Part shown: one piece after another, positions 1 to 10,838 of the stretch | How the letters are laid out: the number at the start of each line of letters is the position of its first letter | Numbering within the stretch: position 1 is the first letter of the stretch | Assembly: GCA_017744495.1 (NCBI GenBank) | Contig: JAGIBE010000246.1 | Coordinates: 1-55,864, forward strand | DNA length: 55,864 nucleotides | Direction of reading: 5' to 3' | Origin: Caulobacter sp. | Lineage (GTDB): Bacteria; Pseudomonadota; Alphaproteobacteria; Caulobacterales; Caulobacteraceae | Notes under the pieces: generated by a model | Database searches by the model: none | Seen by the model: the letters and a program-made list of their open reading frames with translations, nothing else | Told to the model about the DNA's origin: nothing | Position numbers and translations under genes: made by a program

Positions 1-1
1 G

Positions 2-196
2 GTTTGGATCTCGACCAAGGCCGCCGCGCGCGGCCTGGTGCGCCTGCCGGGTCAGGGTTTGCCCGCCCGCGGCCCGCACAGGGCGGGCGACCTCTTCCTG
101 CGCCTGGAAGCCTTGGGCGAAGGGATTGGGGGCGAAGGGACCGAGAGCGCCGCCCGCTCGCAGCTGAAGCGCTTCGCGGCCGCCTGGGCGGCTTAG
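2..196 (+). CDS. DnaJ-like chaperone, C-terminal fragment
   Basis: This frame is open from the window edge to a TAG at 194-196 and gives 64 residues. The stretch V-R-L-P-G-Q-G-L-P followed by G-D-L-F-L-R-L is the typical pattern of the DnaJ C-terminal substrate-binding domain (family knowledge), so this is probably the end of a J-domain or CbpA-type co-chaperone. The J domain itself lies outside the window and cannot be checked. An alternative ATG frame starting at 4 has no family resemblance and is an overlapping shadow. Confidence 0.6.
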   Translation, partial: VWISTKAAARGLVRLPGQGLPARGPHRAGDLFLRLEALGEGIGGEGTESAARSQLKRFAAAWAA

Positions 197-268
197 CGCT
201 TCCAGACCGCCGTTCGGCGATCCTATGATCCTCTCGACGCCGCCGAAGAGCGGCCCGGAGGAGCCATC

Positions 269-745
269 ATGACCGACCCAGCCCTGCGCGCCCGCCGCGA
301 AAAGATCGTGCGCGAGCACATGGCCGACGAGATCGACCACGCCTGGGACAAGGTGCTGGCCACCTTCCCCCACCCCCACTACGAGATCATCGCCACCGGC
401 GCGGTCCATGACGGCCGCCCCGACGTCGAGCGCTACTACACCACCTCGCGCCAGACCTTCCCCGACCAGCGCAACACCCTGCTATCGTTGCGCCATGTCG
501 ATGACGGGATCGTGGTGGAGTTCATCCTGGAAGGGACCCAGACAGGCCCGCTGGGCCCTCTGCCCGCCACCGGCCGCCCGTTCAGCTGCCAGATGACCGC
601 CTTCTTCCTGTTCGACGGCGAGACCCTGGTTTGCGAGCGGATCTATTCCGACACCCTGACCATCGTGCGCCAGCTGCTGGGCGACATGACGGCGATGGAG
701 GCGCTGAGCGCCCTGGTCGCGGCGGCGGGGGCGAAGGCGGCGTAA
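269..745 (+). CDS. NTF2-like / SnoaL-like domain protein
   Basis: The protein is 158 residues, a usual size for a single NTF2-fold domain. An N-terminal helical segment is followed by the pattern H-D-G-R-P-D-V-E-R-Y-Y, and later by F-E/F-I-L-E-G-T and F-F-L-F-D-G-E, which resemble the strand pattern of ester-cyclase/SnoaL relatives. A Shine-Dalgarno (GGAGGAG) sits 6 bases before ATG 269. There is no signal peptide, so it is probably cytoplasmic. Family members range from polyketide cyclases to small-molecule isomerases to uncharacterised proteins, so no substrate is proposed. Confidence 0.7.
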   Translation: MTDPALRARREKIVREHMADEIDHAWDKVLATFPHPHYEIIATGAVHDGRPDVERYYTTSRQTFPDQRNTLLSLRHVDDGIVVEFILEGTQTGPLGPLPATGRPFSCQMTAFFLFDGETLVCERIYSDTLTIVRQLLGDMTAMEALSALVAAAGAKAA

Positions 746-783
746 GGTGGGACGCCCCCCTCCGTCACGATGCTGCACATCGC

Positions 784-859
784 GCCACCTCCCCCGTTTC
801 ACGGGTGAGGAAGAAGCAGAACCGCCCTTTCTCCTCACCCGTGAAACGGGGGAGGTGGC
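784..859. repeat. perfect intergenic palindrome, 27-bp arms
   Basis: Bases 784-810 and 833-859 are exact reverse complements separated by 22 bases. The element lies between the convergent genes ending at 745 (+) and 902 (-), so it could act as a bidirectional transcript end. The arm core CCCCCGTTTCACGGGTGAGG does not match the other palindromes in the window. Confidence 0.85.
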
Positions 860-901
860 ATGGCGCGGATACGCGACATGTCGGAGGGGGCGTCTCGGCG
901 C

Positions 902-1063
902 CTACTCTTCCTCGTCCTCGATCTTGAAGCTGTAGGGTTCGGCCGGGGGCAGGCAGTCGACCAGGATGCGGGCCGTCAGGTCCGGATCGGCCACGATGGA
1001 CGGCTGCTCGCCGAACACCGCCTCCCACAGCTCCGCCAGTTCCTGATACGCGACGTCGGGCAC
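902..1063 (-). CDS. small acidic hypothetical protein (GTG start)
   Basis: A 53-residue ORF starts at GTG 1063 with an AGGAG ribosome site about 6 bases upstream and ends at TAG 902-904. Third positions are strongly G/C. The product is acidic, ending in I-E-D-E-E-E, with one Trp (E-L-W-E-A-V-F-G) and the segment L-V-D-C-L-P-P-A-E-P-Y-S-F. It has no signal peptide or membrane segment. I do not recognise the family. Bases 1064-1294 between it and the esterase gene hold no other convincing gene or clear hairpin. Confidence 0.55.
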   Translation of the reverse strand: MPDVAYQELAELWEAVFGEQPSIVADPDLTARILVDCLPPAEPYSFKIEDEEE

Positions 1064-1294
1064 GCTACGCTCTCCTACCGAGAGACAATGCCGTTAAGGG
1101 ACAAGGGGTTGCTGGTTAACGGCGCGCGCGGCTCAGCGCGCGCCGTCCGCCCCCTGCCCGCGCCGGAGACGCGCCCCGGCACAAGCCAGACCACCAGCCT
1201 AGGCGCGGCTCGCGGCGACTGGAAATCGAGCGAAACCCTCGAATTCCATCCGATCGCGGCCCAGGCCGGGCGCGTCATTTCGACCAGAAAGAGT

Positions 1295-3247
1295 CTAAGG
1301 CGCGATGGCCAGCTCGAATGGCGTGGCGGGCAGGCCGGTGCGGCCATAGAGGTTGAGGATCGGGCTGTCGGCCCAGGCGAAGCGGACCTTGGCCGGCGCG
1401 AAACCGGTTGGGATCGCCAGTCGGACCTGGTCGCCGGTCAGGGCCGCGTCGACGAAACGGCAGGCGCCGGCCGCGTCACACAGCTCGAAACCCGCCGGCC
1501 GGCCATCGGCCTGCACCACCGCCGGCTGGTCCATCCGGACGACGATGGTTGAGCCGTCGCGCGTCGCCGTCAACGGGGCCGGGCCGGCGGCGACCAGGGT
1601 CGTCTCGCCATAGGCCAACTTGCGGGCCTGGAGGGCCAGGCGATGGCCGACCTGCTGCTTGTTGGCCGGGTGGATGTCGTAGATGTCGCCGATGTCGACG
1701 GCGGTCGCCAGGCCGACCTTGGGATCGGCGGCGGCCACGCGGCGCTGGGCGTCGCGCACGCCCGCCCAGCCGGACTCGGCCGGCGTCGTCTGGCGCGGGC
1801 CGAAGTCGGCCAGCTGCACCACCAGGAATGGCAGGTCCGCCCCGCCGCCCTCCGCCTTAAACGACTTGCGCCAGTCGCCGACCAGAGCGGCCAGCAGGCG
1901 CTGGTAGTTCTGCGGCTCGCCGGCGTTGGCCTCGCCCTGGTACCAGGCGAAACCCTTCAGGCCGTAGGGGATCAGCGGCGCGATCATGCCGTTGTGCAAG
2001 GTCGACAGGCCGCTGGCGCCCACCCACGGCGGCGTCGGCGGCGCGCCGCTCTGGGCGACGGTGGACGAAACCTTGTAGCGCCAGCTGGCGCCCAGGGGCG
2101 CGAACGAGCCGTCCTCGAACTTCAGCCCCTTCTCGGCGGCCGGTCCCCAGGCCCCGCCGCCGCCGCCGGTGTCGACGGCCCGCACGGCGACGACGTTGGG
2201 CCCCGCCTTCAGCACGCCCGGCGCGATCTTGTAGGCGCGTGGCTTGTCCCAGCCCTGGGTCGAGCCCACCCGACGGCCGTTGACGAACGTGATGTCCAGG
2301 TCGTCGATCGGACCCAGGGCCAGGACGGCGCCCTGCTTGGCCTGCTTGGCGGTCAGGACGATGGTCGCCCGCAGCCAGATCGTGCCGTCGAACGTCTCCA
2401 GGCCCGGATTGACCTCCCAGAACCCTCCGGCCGGCATCGTCTTCCAGTCGCGATCGTCGAAGTCCGGACGGCTCCAGACCGCGGTCTGCGGCTCGGCCTT
2501 GGCGGCCCAGCGGTCGAACTGGGCGTTCCACCGGGCCATGCCGGTTTCGGGCGACTTGGCGTAGTCGGCCAGGATGGCCAGGCCTTCTTCGTAGCTGCCC
2601 AGGGCGTGCAGACCCTCGCGGCTGATCCAGTCCTGGATCACCGAACCGCCCCAGGTGGCGTCGATCAGCCCGACCGGGACCCCTGTGGTCTTCTTGATCT
2701 CGCGGCCCATGAAGAAGCAGGCGGCGCTGAAATTGTTGGCCGTCTCGGGCGTGGCCGGACGCCAGGCGGCGTCCTTAGGCAAGGCCGTGGTCGGTTCGGG
2801 CAGGCTGGCGCGGCCGGTCTGCAGCAGGCGGATGTTCGGATCCGCCGAATTGGCCGCCTCGGCCTCGCCGTTCAGGGATCGGCGCAGCGGATATTCCATG
2901 TTCGACTGGCCCGAGCACAGCCAGACGTCGCCGACCAGCAGGTCCGACAGAGTCTGCCGCTCGCCGCTCGTCTGGGCCGTCAGGGTCAGGGCCGCGCCCG
3001 GTTCGCGGGCGGGGAAGGTCGCCGACCAGCGACCCTGAGCGTCCGCTACGGCCGAGGTCTTGGCCTCGCCCAGCGAAAGCTCGACCGCCTCCCCCGGCCC
3101 GGCCGCGCCCCACACCCGGATCGGCTGGCCGCGCTGGAGAACGGCGTGGTCGGTGAAAACCGGGGCCAGGATGGGCGCGGCCCGAACGGCCGCGCTGAAG
3201 GCGGTTAGGGTCGTGGCCGCCATGAGGCCGAGGAACTTCGCGCGCAT
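1295..3247 (-). CDS. sialate O-acetylesterase-type SGNH esterase
   Basis: The protein is 650 residues with an N-terminal signal peptide (M-R-A-K-F-L-G...A-V-R-A). It belongs to the carbohydrate acetylesterase group (DUF303/SASA). The nucleophile block G-Q-S-N-M has Ser at about 115; later come W-Y-Q-G-E and the C-terminal block D-I-Y-D-I-H-P with the catalytic Asp/His. A jelly-roll region similar to beta-galactosidase carbohydrate-binding domains lies between the halves (F-D-G-T-I-W-L-R, V-N-G-R-R-V-G). ATG 3247 is preferred because upstream codons run into the palindrome. It follows the GH3 gene on the same strand and probably removes acetyl groups from xyloglucan galactose in the periplasm; the substrate is inferred from context. 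Confidence 0.88.
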   Translation of the reverse strand: MRAKFLGLMAATTLTAFSAAVRAAPILAPVFTDHAVLQRGQPIRVWGAAGPGEAVELSLGEAKTSAVADAQGRWSATFPAREPGAALTLTAQTSGERQTLSDLLVGDVWLCSGQSNMEYPLRRSLNGEAEAANSADPNIRLLQTGRASLPEPTTALPKDAAWRPATPETANNFSAACFFMGREIKKTTGVPVGLIDATWGGSVIQDWISREGLHALGSYEEGLAILADYAKSPETGMARWNAQFDRWAAKAEPQTAVWSRPDFDDRDWKTMPAGGFWEVNPGLETFDGTIWLRATIVLTAKQAKQGAVLALGPIDDLDITFVNGRRVGSTQGWDKPRAYKIAPGVLKAGPNVVAVRAVDTGGGGGAWGPAAEKGLKFEDGSFAPLGASWRYKVSSTVAQSGAPPTPPWVGASGLSTLHNGMIAPLIPYGLKGFAWYQGEANAGEPQNYQRLLAALVGDWRKSFKAEGGGADLPFLVVQLADFGPRQTTPAESGWAGVRDAQRRVAAADPKVGLATAVDIGDIYDIHPANKQQVGHRLALQARKLAYGETTLVAAGPAPLTATRDGSTIVVRMDQPAVVQADGRPAGFELCDAAGACRFVDAALTGDQVRLAIPTGFAPAKVRFAWADSPILNLYGRTGLPATPFELAIAP

Positions 3248-3265
3248 AGACCTACTCCCAAAAGT

Positions 3266-3392
3266 CCGCTCATCCCGGCGAACGCCGGGACCCAGATCCC
3301 TTAGCGGTGAAGCTGATTGAATGGGTTCGGAGCCCCTGGCGTCAGCTTCAAAGCCATTCCATCTGGGTCCCGGCGTTCGCCGGGATGAGCGG
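3266..3392. repeat. intergenic palindrome, perfect 32-bp arms
   Basis: Bases 3266-3297 and 3361-3392 are exact reverse complements with a 63-base loop. The core (CATCCCGGCGAACGCCGGGA) is itself an inverted repeat. The element lies inside the co-oriented GH3-esterase gap, so it may attenuate readthrough or stabilise the 3' end of the GH3 message. A related CATCCCGG...CCGGGATG core is seen at 15181-15286. Confidence 0.85.
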
Positions 3393-3402
3393 AACAAAAA
3401 AG

Positions 3403-5874
<2,472 letters not shown>

Positions 5875-5902
5875 AACTCCCCACATTTTTATCGTTCGGT
5901 TC

Positions 5903-5916
5903 CGACAACGCTGTCA
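5903..5916. promoter_or_regulatory. candidate LacI-type operator, motif A
   Basis: The 14-mer CGACAACGCTGTCA is a near-palindrome centred on CG, as in GalR/LacI/CcpA-type operators. It lies 29 bases upstream of the GH3 start. It matches, in reverse complement, 13 of 14 bases of the site at 34815-34828 in front of the GH5 gene. A second half-like palindrome, CCGACGCTGTCGG, follows at 5925-5937. Confidence 0.5.
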
Positions 5917-5956
5917 GTCGCACGCCGACGCTGTCGGAGCAATCTGCACGCCGCAC

Positions 5957-5970
5957 TGGTACCGGTATCT
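5957..5970. promoter_or_regulatory. candidate LacI-type operator, motif B
   Basis: TGGTACCGGTATCT contains the 8-bp palindrome TACCGGTA and resembles the TBDR operator TGATAGCGCTATCA (10 of 14 identities). It lies in the divergent GH3/GH74 promoter region, about 95 bases before the GH74 start, where it could serve either gene. Confidence 0.4.
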
Positions 5971-6065
5971 AAAAGCTCGACGGCGATCCATACACGGTCT
6001 AATTTGTGTGACAAATAGAAACGCGCATTAAGCGGCCTACGAGCAACCGAGCGGGGAAACTCCAG

Positions 6066-8249
6066 ATGCGAATTTTAGCGGCGGGCCTGATGGCCGGCGC
6101 GGCCATGGCGCTCGCCGGGGGAGCCTTCGCCGCCTCACCCAAGGTCGAGCCCTATACCTGGAAGTCCGTAGAAGTGCTGGGCGGCGGCTTCGTCAGCGGG
6201 GTGGTCTATCACCCGACACAAAAGGGGCTGGTCTATATCCGCACCGACATCGGCGGCGCCTATCGGCTGGACCGCACGACGAATCGCTGGATCGCCCTGA
6301 ACGACGCCCTGCCCCGCGCCGACGGCCAGTTGGCTGGGGCTCTCAGCCTGGCGGTCGATCCCCACGACCCCGACCGGCTCTACATGGCGGCCGGCGAATA
6401 TACCGGCCCTTACGCCCGTGGCGGCGCGGTGCTGCGCTCCACCGATCGCGGCGCGACCTGGGCCAAGGCCGAGCTGCCGATCGGCCTTGGCGGCAATGAG
6501 GACGGCCGCAACACCGGCGAGCGGCTGATGGTCGATCCGGCGCAGGGCGCGGTGCTCTTCCTGGGGACCAAGCAGGGCCTCTACCGCAGCGCCGACCACG
6601 GCGCGACCTGGTCGCGGGTCGAGGCCTTCCCGCGCCTGCACGTCACCCTGGTGGCCTTCGATCCGGTGATGAAGACCAAGACTGGCGAAACGGCGATCGT
6701 TTATGCCGGGGTGACCGGAGAGCGAGGCGGCGGCCTCTTGGTCAGCACGGACGGCGGCGTCACCTGGGGTCTGGTCACTGGCCAGCCGAAAGGCCTGGTT
6801 CCGCACCACTTGGCGATCGACGCCAACGGCGCGGCCTACATCGCCTACAGCAACGGCCTGGGTCCCAACGGCGTGACGAACGGGGCGGTCTGGAAGCTGG
6901 ACCCCGACACCGGGACCTGGACCGACATCACCCCGATCAAGCCGTCAGGCGCCGACTCGTTCGGCTATGGCGGCCTCAGCCTGGACCCGGCCCATCCGGG
7001 CGTGATCCTGGTCTCCACCCTGGACCGGTGGGGCGCGGGCGACGACCTCTTCCGCTCGACCGACGGCGGCAAGACCTGGAAAGCCCTGCGCGACAAGTCC
7101 GAGCACGATACCGGCGGCGCGCCCTGGGTGCGGAGTCTGGAGGGCAAGAGCGGCCGGGCCATGGGCCACTGGATCGGCGACGTCGACATCGATCCGACCA
7201 ATCCGGACGAGGCGATCTATGTCACCGGCTACGGTCTGTGGCGGACCAGGGACTTGACCGAAGCCGACCGCTCGGGCCGCACGCACTGGCGCTTCGACGA
7301 CGAGGGGCTGGAGGAGACGGTGGCGCTGGAGCTGGCGGCGCCGCCCGGCGAGCCGCTGATCAGCACGATCGGCGATATCGGCGGTTTCCGCCACGACGAC
7401 CTCGATAGCGCCGCCGGCAGCCGCTATTTCGACCCGCACGGCGGCACCAATCGCGGCCTCGACTACGCGGCGCTGAAGCCTCAGATCATGGTTCGGACCA
7501 GCGACCCGACGCCCACCGCCGGCTTCCGCTCGACCGACGGGGGCAAGACCTGGAAGGCCTTCGCCGCCTCCCCGCCCCGCGGCGCCAACATCGATACCGG
7601 CCGCATCGCCCTGTCGGCCGACGGCGCGCGGATGGTCTGGGCCATGCGCGACGCCCCGCCCTATGTCTCCAGCGACGACGGCAAGACCTGGCGGCCCGTC
7701 CAAGGCGTGACGCTCAAAGACAAGACTGGAAGCGACCGCCTCGACTTCACCCCCGGCTCCGACCGCGTGAACCCGTCGCGCTTCTACCTCTACGACGCCG
7801 CCCAAGGCGCGGTGCTGGCCAGCACCGACGGCGGCGAGAGCTTCAAGGTCACCTCCCGGGGTCTCGCCCGCAGCGGGCCGCTGAGGGCCGTTCCGGGGAT
7901 CGAGGGCGAGCTGTGGCTGCCCACGACCCAGGGCCTGATGCGCTCGACTGACGGCGGCGACAGCTTCAAGGCCGTGACGGGCGTCGACAGCGCTGGCCTG
8001 GTCGGCTTCGGCAAGGCCGCCCCGGGCCAAGCCCATCCGGCGGTGTTCGTCTGGGGCAAGGTCGGCGGCGTCGAGGGCGTCTTCCGCTCCGACGACGTCG
8101 GCAAGACCTGGGTCAAGCTGCACGACGAGCGCTGGGGCTTCGCCGAACTGCGCGCCCTGACCGGCGATCCGAACCGCTACGGCCGCGTCTATCTGGGCGT
8201 CCACGGCCGGGGCATCTTCTACGGCGATCCGTCGCCCGTTACCAAGTAG
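6066..8249 (+). CDS. GH74 endo-xyloglucanase
   Basis: The 727-residue protein has a signal peptide (M-R-I-L...G-G-A-F-A-A). It consists of two seven-bladed-propeller halves with repeated BNR/Asp-box signatures (S-T-D-G-G-x-T-W, S-S-D-D-G-K-T-W). The two GH74 catalytic aspartates are visible: R-T-D-I-G-G-A-Y with Asp 61 and G-D-I-G-G-F with Asp 437. GH74 enzymes cleave the beta-1,4-glucan backbone of xyloglucan (family knowledge), which is the best single clue to the locus's substrate. Eight bases separate its stop from the fucosidase gene, so the two are co-transcribed. No carbohydrate-binding module or anchor is seen. Confidence 0.93.
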   Translation: MRILAAGLMAGAAMALAGGAFAASPKVEPYTWKSVEVLGGGFVSGVVYHPTQKGLVYIRTDIGGAYRLDRTTNRWIALNDALPRADGQLAGALSLAVDPHDPDRLYMAAGEYTGPYARGGAVLRSTDRGATWAKAELPIGLGGNEDGRNTGERLMVDPAQGAVLFLGTKQGLYRSADHGATWSRVEAFPRLHVTLVAFDPVMKTKTGETAIVYAGVTGERGGGLLVSTDGGVTWGLVTGQPKGLVPHHLAIDANGAAYIAYSNGLGPNGVTNGAVWKLDPDTGTWTDITPIKPSGADSFGYGGLSLDPAHPGVILVSTLDRWGAGDDLFRSTDGGKTWKALRDKSEHDTGGAPWVRSLEGKSGRAMGHWIGDVDIDPTNPDEAIYVTGYGLWRTRDLTEADRSGRTHWRFDDEGLEETVALELAAPPGEPLISTIGDIGGFRHDDLDSAAGSRYFDPHGGTNRGLDYAALKPQIMVRTSDPTPTAGFRSTDGGKTWKAFAASPPRGANIDTGRIALSADGARMVWAMRDAPPYVSSDDGKTWRPVQGVTLKDKTGSDRLDFTPGSDRVNPSRFYLYDAAQGAVLASTDGGESFKVTSRGLARSGPLRAVPGIEGELWLPTTQGLMRSTDGGDSFKAVTGVDSAGLVGFGKAAPGQAHPAVFVWGKVGGVEGVFRSDDVGKTWVKLHDERWGFAELRALTGDPNRYGRVYLGVHGRGIFYGDPSPVTK

Positions 8250-8257
8250 GACCAGGC

Positions 8258-9883
8258 ATGAGCCTCAATCGCCGCGACCTCCTGAACCTCGGCGCCGGCC
8301 TGGCGGCGGCCTCCACGACGCCTGCCTTCGCCGCGTCGAAGTCGAAGATGTTCCAGCCCAGCTGGGAATCCCTGACCGGCGGGTACAAGACCCCCGACTG
8401 GTTTCGCGACGCCAAACTCGGCATCTGGTCGCACTGGGGCCCGCAATGCGTGCCCGAGTTCGGCGACTGGTACGGCCGCCAGATGTACCAGCAGGGCAAC
8501 CCGGTCTACGACCACCACGTCAAGACCTACGGCCACCCCAGCCAGTTCGGCTTCATGGAATTCATCCCGCGCTGGAAGGCCGAAAAGTGGGACCCCGAAG
8601 GCTTGATGCGCCGGTATAAGGCCGCCGGCGCCAAGTACTTCATGTCGATGGCCAATCACCACGACAACCTCGACATGTTCGACAGCCGCCATCATGCCTG
8701 GAACACCACGCGCGTGGGTCCGGGGCGCGACATCGTCGGGACCTGGGAGAAAGTCGCCCGCAAGCACGGCCTGCGCTTCGGCGTCTCCAATCACTCCGCC
8801 CACGCCTGGCACTGGTGGCAGACCGCCTACGGCTACGACGCCGAGGGCGCGCTCAAGGGCCGGCGCTACGACGCCTACAGCCTGACCAAGGCTGACGGCT
8901 GGAACCAGTGGTGGAAGGGCCTGGACCCGCAGGACCTCTACACCGGCCGCAACATGGTCATCCCCGACGGCGTCGGCAGCATCGCCGCCGCCAACGCCTG
9001 GCACGACAAGCATGACGGCCAGTGGCTGGAGACCCCGCCGCCGAACAATCCGCTGTTCACGGCCAACTGGCTGGCCCGTCAGAACGACCTGGTCGACCGC
9101 TATCGGCCCGACCTCGTCTATTTCGACAACTACGGATTGCCCCTGGGCAAGGCCGGGCTGTCGGCCACGGCCCACTACTACAACCAGGCCCGCGCCTGGC
9201 GCGGCGCGGCTGACGTGGTGGTGACCGGCAAGCAGCTCAACGACCTGCAGCGCAAGGGCATTGTCGAGGACGTCGAGCGCGGCTTCTCCGACCGCCTACG
9301 ACCCGAGCCTTGGCAGACCGACACCTGTATCGGCAGCTGGCATTACGACCGGCCGCTGTACGAGCGCGACGGCTACAAGAGCGCCAAGGACGTGATCCAG
9401 CGCCTGATCGACGTGGTCAGCAAGAACGGTTGCCTGCTGCTCTCCATACCTCAGCGCGGCGACGGTTCGATCGACGACAAGGAAGAAAAGGTGCTGGACG
9501 GCATGGCCGGCTGGATGGCCGTCAACGCCGAGGCCATCCACGGCTCGCGTCCGTGGCGGGTGTACGGCGAGGGCCCGACGCGGTTCGTCGAGGGCATGCA
9601 GAACGAGGGCGACGCCAAGCCGTTCCAGGCGACGGATATCCGGTTCACCACGAAGGGCGAGGTGCTCTATGCCCTGCCGATGGCGTGGCCGGCGGGCGAA
9701 CTGGTGATCGAGAGCCTGGCGACGAGTGGGCCGACGAGCGCTGGGGAGGTTCAGCGGGTGGAACTGGTGGGCGGCGGGGCGCTGGCGTTCAAGCGGGATG
9801 GTAAGGGCTTGCGGATCGCGATGCCGGACGCGCGCCCGGCGTTTACGCCCGTCCTGAAAATAAGCGGGCCGGGGCTCGTCTAG
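8258..9883 (+). CDS. GH29 alpha-L-fucosidase with twin-arginine leader
   Basis: The protein is 541 residues. The N-terminus L-N-R-R-D-L-L-N-L-G-A-G...T-P-A-F-A looks like a Tat leader. GH29 hallmarks are K-L-G-I-W-S-H-W-G-P near the mature start, M-A-N-H-H-D and D-L-V-Y-F-D-N-Y-G with predicted nucleophile Asp 290. GH29 enzymes release L-fucose; here that would be the terminal fucose of fucogalactoxyloglucan. Second gene of the GH74 operon; the hut cluster converges on it. No gene for cytoplasmic L-fucose breakdown is in the window. Confidence 0.92.
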   Translation: MSLNRRDLLNLGAGLAAASTTPAFAASKSKMFQPSWESLTGGYKTPDWFRDAKLGIWSHWGPQCVPEFGDWYGRQMYQQGNPVYDHHVKTYGHPSQFGFMEFIPRWKAEKWDPEGLMRRYKAAGAKYFMSMANHHDNLDMFDSRHHAWNTTRVGPGRDIVGTWEKVARKHGLRFGVSNHSAHAWHWWQTAYGYDAEGALKGRRYDAYSLTKADGWNQWWKGLDPQDLYTGRNMVIPDGVGSIAAANAWHDKHDGQWLETPPPNNPLFTANWLARQNDLVDRYRPDLVYFDNYGLPLGKAGLSATAHYYNQARAWRGAADVVVTGKQLNDLQRKGIVEDVERGFSDRLRPEPWQTDTCIGSWHYDRPLYERDGYKSAKDVIQRLIDVVSKNGCLLLSIPQRGDGSIDDKEEKVLDGMAGWMAVNAEAIHGSRPWRVYGEGPTRFVEGMQNEGDAKPFQATDIRFTTKGEVLYALPMAWPAGELVIESLATSGPTSAGEVQRVELVGGGALAFKRDGKGLRIAMPDARPAFTPVLKISGPGLV

Positions 9884-9967
9884 GCGCTCAGGTCGCTGCC
9901 GGCGCTACGCCGTAAGCGCCGTGACAGGCTCCGTCTTCGCAGTGGACGACGGGCGGTCCTCCTAAAC

Positions 9968-10122
9968 CTTCTCCCAAAGGGAGAAGGAGGGGCCCGCGAC
10001 GAAGTCGTGGGAGGATGAGGGGATATGTTGCTGGCCGGCGTGCCGGCACGCCGTCAACCGTTCTTAGCCCCTCACCCTCCCGCCGCGACGCGGCGGCCCC
10101 TCCCTCTCCCTTTGGGAGAGGG
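9968..10122. repeat. 155-bp intergenic element, copy 1
   Basis: The element begins with the hairpin CCTTCTCCC-AAA-GGGAGAAGG and ends with CCCTCTCCC-TTT-GGGAGAGGG. Its two halves are imperfect reverse complements (GGAGGGGCCCGC... against ...GGCCCCTCCCTC), and the centre carries GCCGGCACGCCGTC. It lies between the convergent fucosidase and hutC genes and ends two bases from the hutC stop codon. A second copy is at 47616-47769. Confidence 0.85.
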
Positions 10123-10124
10123 CC

Positions 10125-10838
10125 CTAAGACCGCGCCGGCCCGAACCGCGCCACCAGGTCGTAAGCCTCGCCCGGGAAGAGCTGGCGCACCCAGGTCACC
10201 GGCTCGCCCGCGCGCCAGGTGCGGCGTTCGACGGCCAGTAGGGCCGCGCCTTCGTCGAGGGCCAGGAGCCCCGCCTCCTCGGCCTCGGCGCCGACGGCGC
10301 TGATGCGGTTCTCGGCCTCGGTCCAGGGCACGTGGTGCAGCAGCCAGGCGCCCGGCGACTCCTCGGCGAAGTCCGGCGCCTCGGCCTCGGGCACGGCGAC
10401 CAGGCTGATCAGCCGGTCCTCAAGGGCGAATGGACGGTCGCCGGCGTTGTGCAGGCCGCGCAGGGCCAGCAGCTCGCCGCCCGCCGCCAGGGCCGTCTCC
10501 TCGACGTCGTCCGCCCGGGGCTTGCGCCGCTTCCGCTCGAGCAGGTCGAAGCGATAGGTCTCGCCGCGCGCCACGATCTCCGCCTGGATGTCCGGGATAT
10601 CGAGCACGGCTGAATGCACACGCGGCCGGGCCACGAACGAGCCGGCGCGGCGGCGGCGAACGATCAGCCCCTCCTTGGCCAGGGCCGACATTGCCTTGTT
10701 GACCGTCATCCGCGAGCAGCCGAACTGGGCCATCAGCGCGATCTCGGAGGGGATCTTGCGGCCCGGCGGCCAGGCGCCCGAGCGGATCAGGTCCTCGATC
10801 TCGGTCCGGATGCGCTGATAAAGCGTCCCCTCACTCAA
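10125..10838 (-). CDS. hutC: HutC, GntR-family repressor of histidine utilisation
   Basis: The protein is 237 residues: an N-terminal winged-helix (L-Y-Q-R-I-R-T-E-I, P-S-E-I-A-L-M-A-Q-F-G-C-S-R-M-T-V-N-K-A-M) and a C-terminal UTRA effector domain. HutC represses hut genes and is released by urocanate in other bacteria. The start is probably TTG 10838, whose TTGA overlaps the hutF stop codon and has GAGGAG nine bases upstream, so translation is likely coupled to hutF. A longer reading upstream (to 11402) would lie wholly on hutF in another frame and is rejected. Confidence 0.92.
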   Translation of the reverse strand: MSEGTLYQRIRTEIEDLIRSGAWPPGRKIPSEIALMAQFGCSRMTVNKAMSALAKEGLIVRRRRAGSFVARPRVHSAVLDIPDIQAEIVARGETYRFDLLERKRRKPRADDVEETALAAGGELLALRGLHNAGDRPFALEDRLISLVAVPEAEAPDFAEESPGAWLLHHVPWTEAENRISAVGAEAEEAGLLALDEGAALLAVERRTWRAGEPVTWVRQLFPGEAYDLVARFGPARS

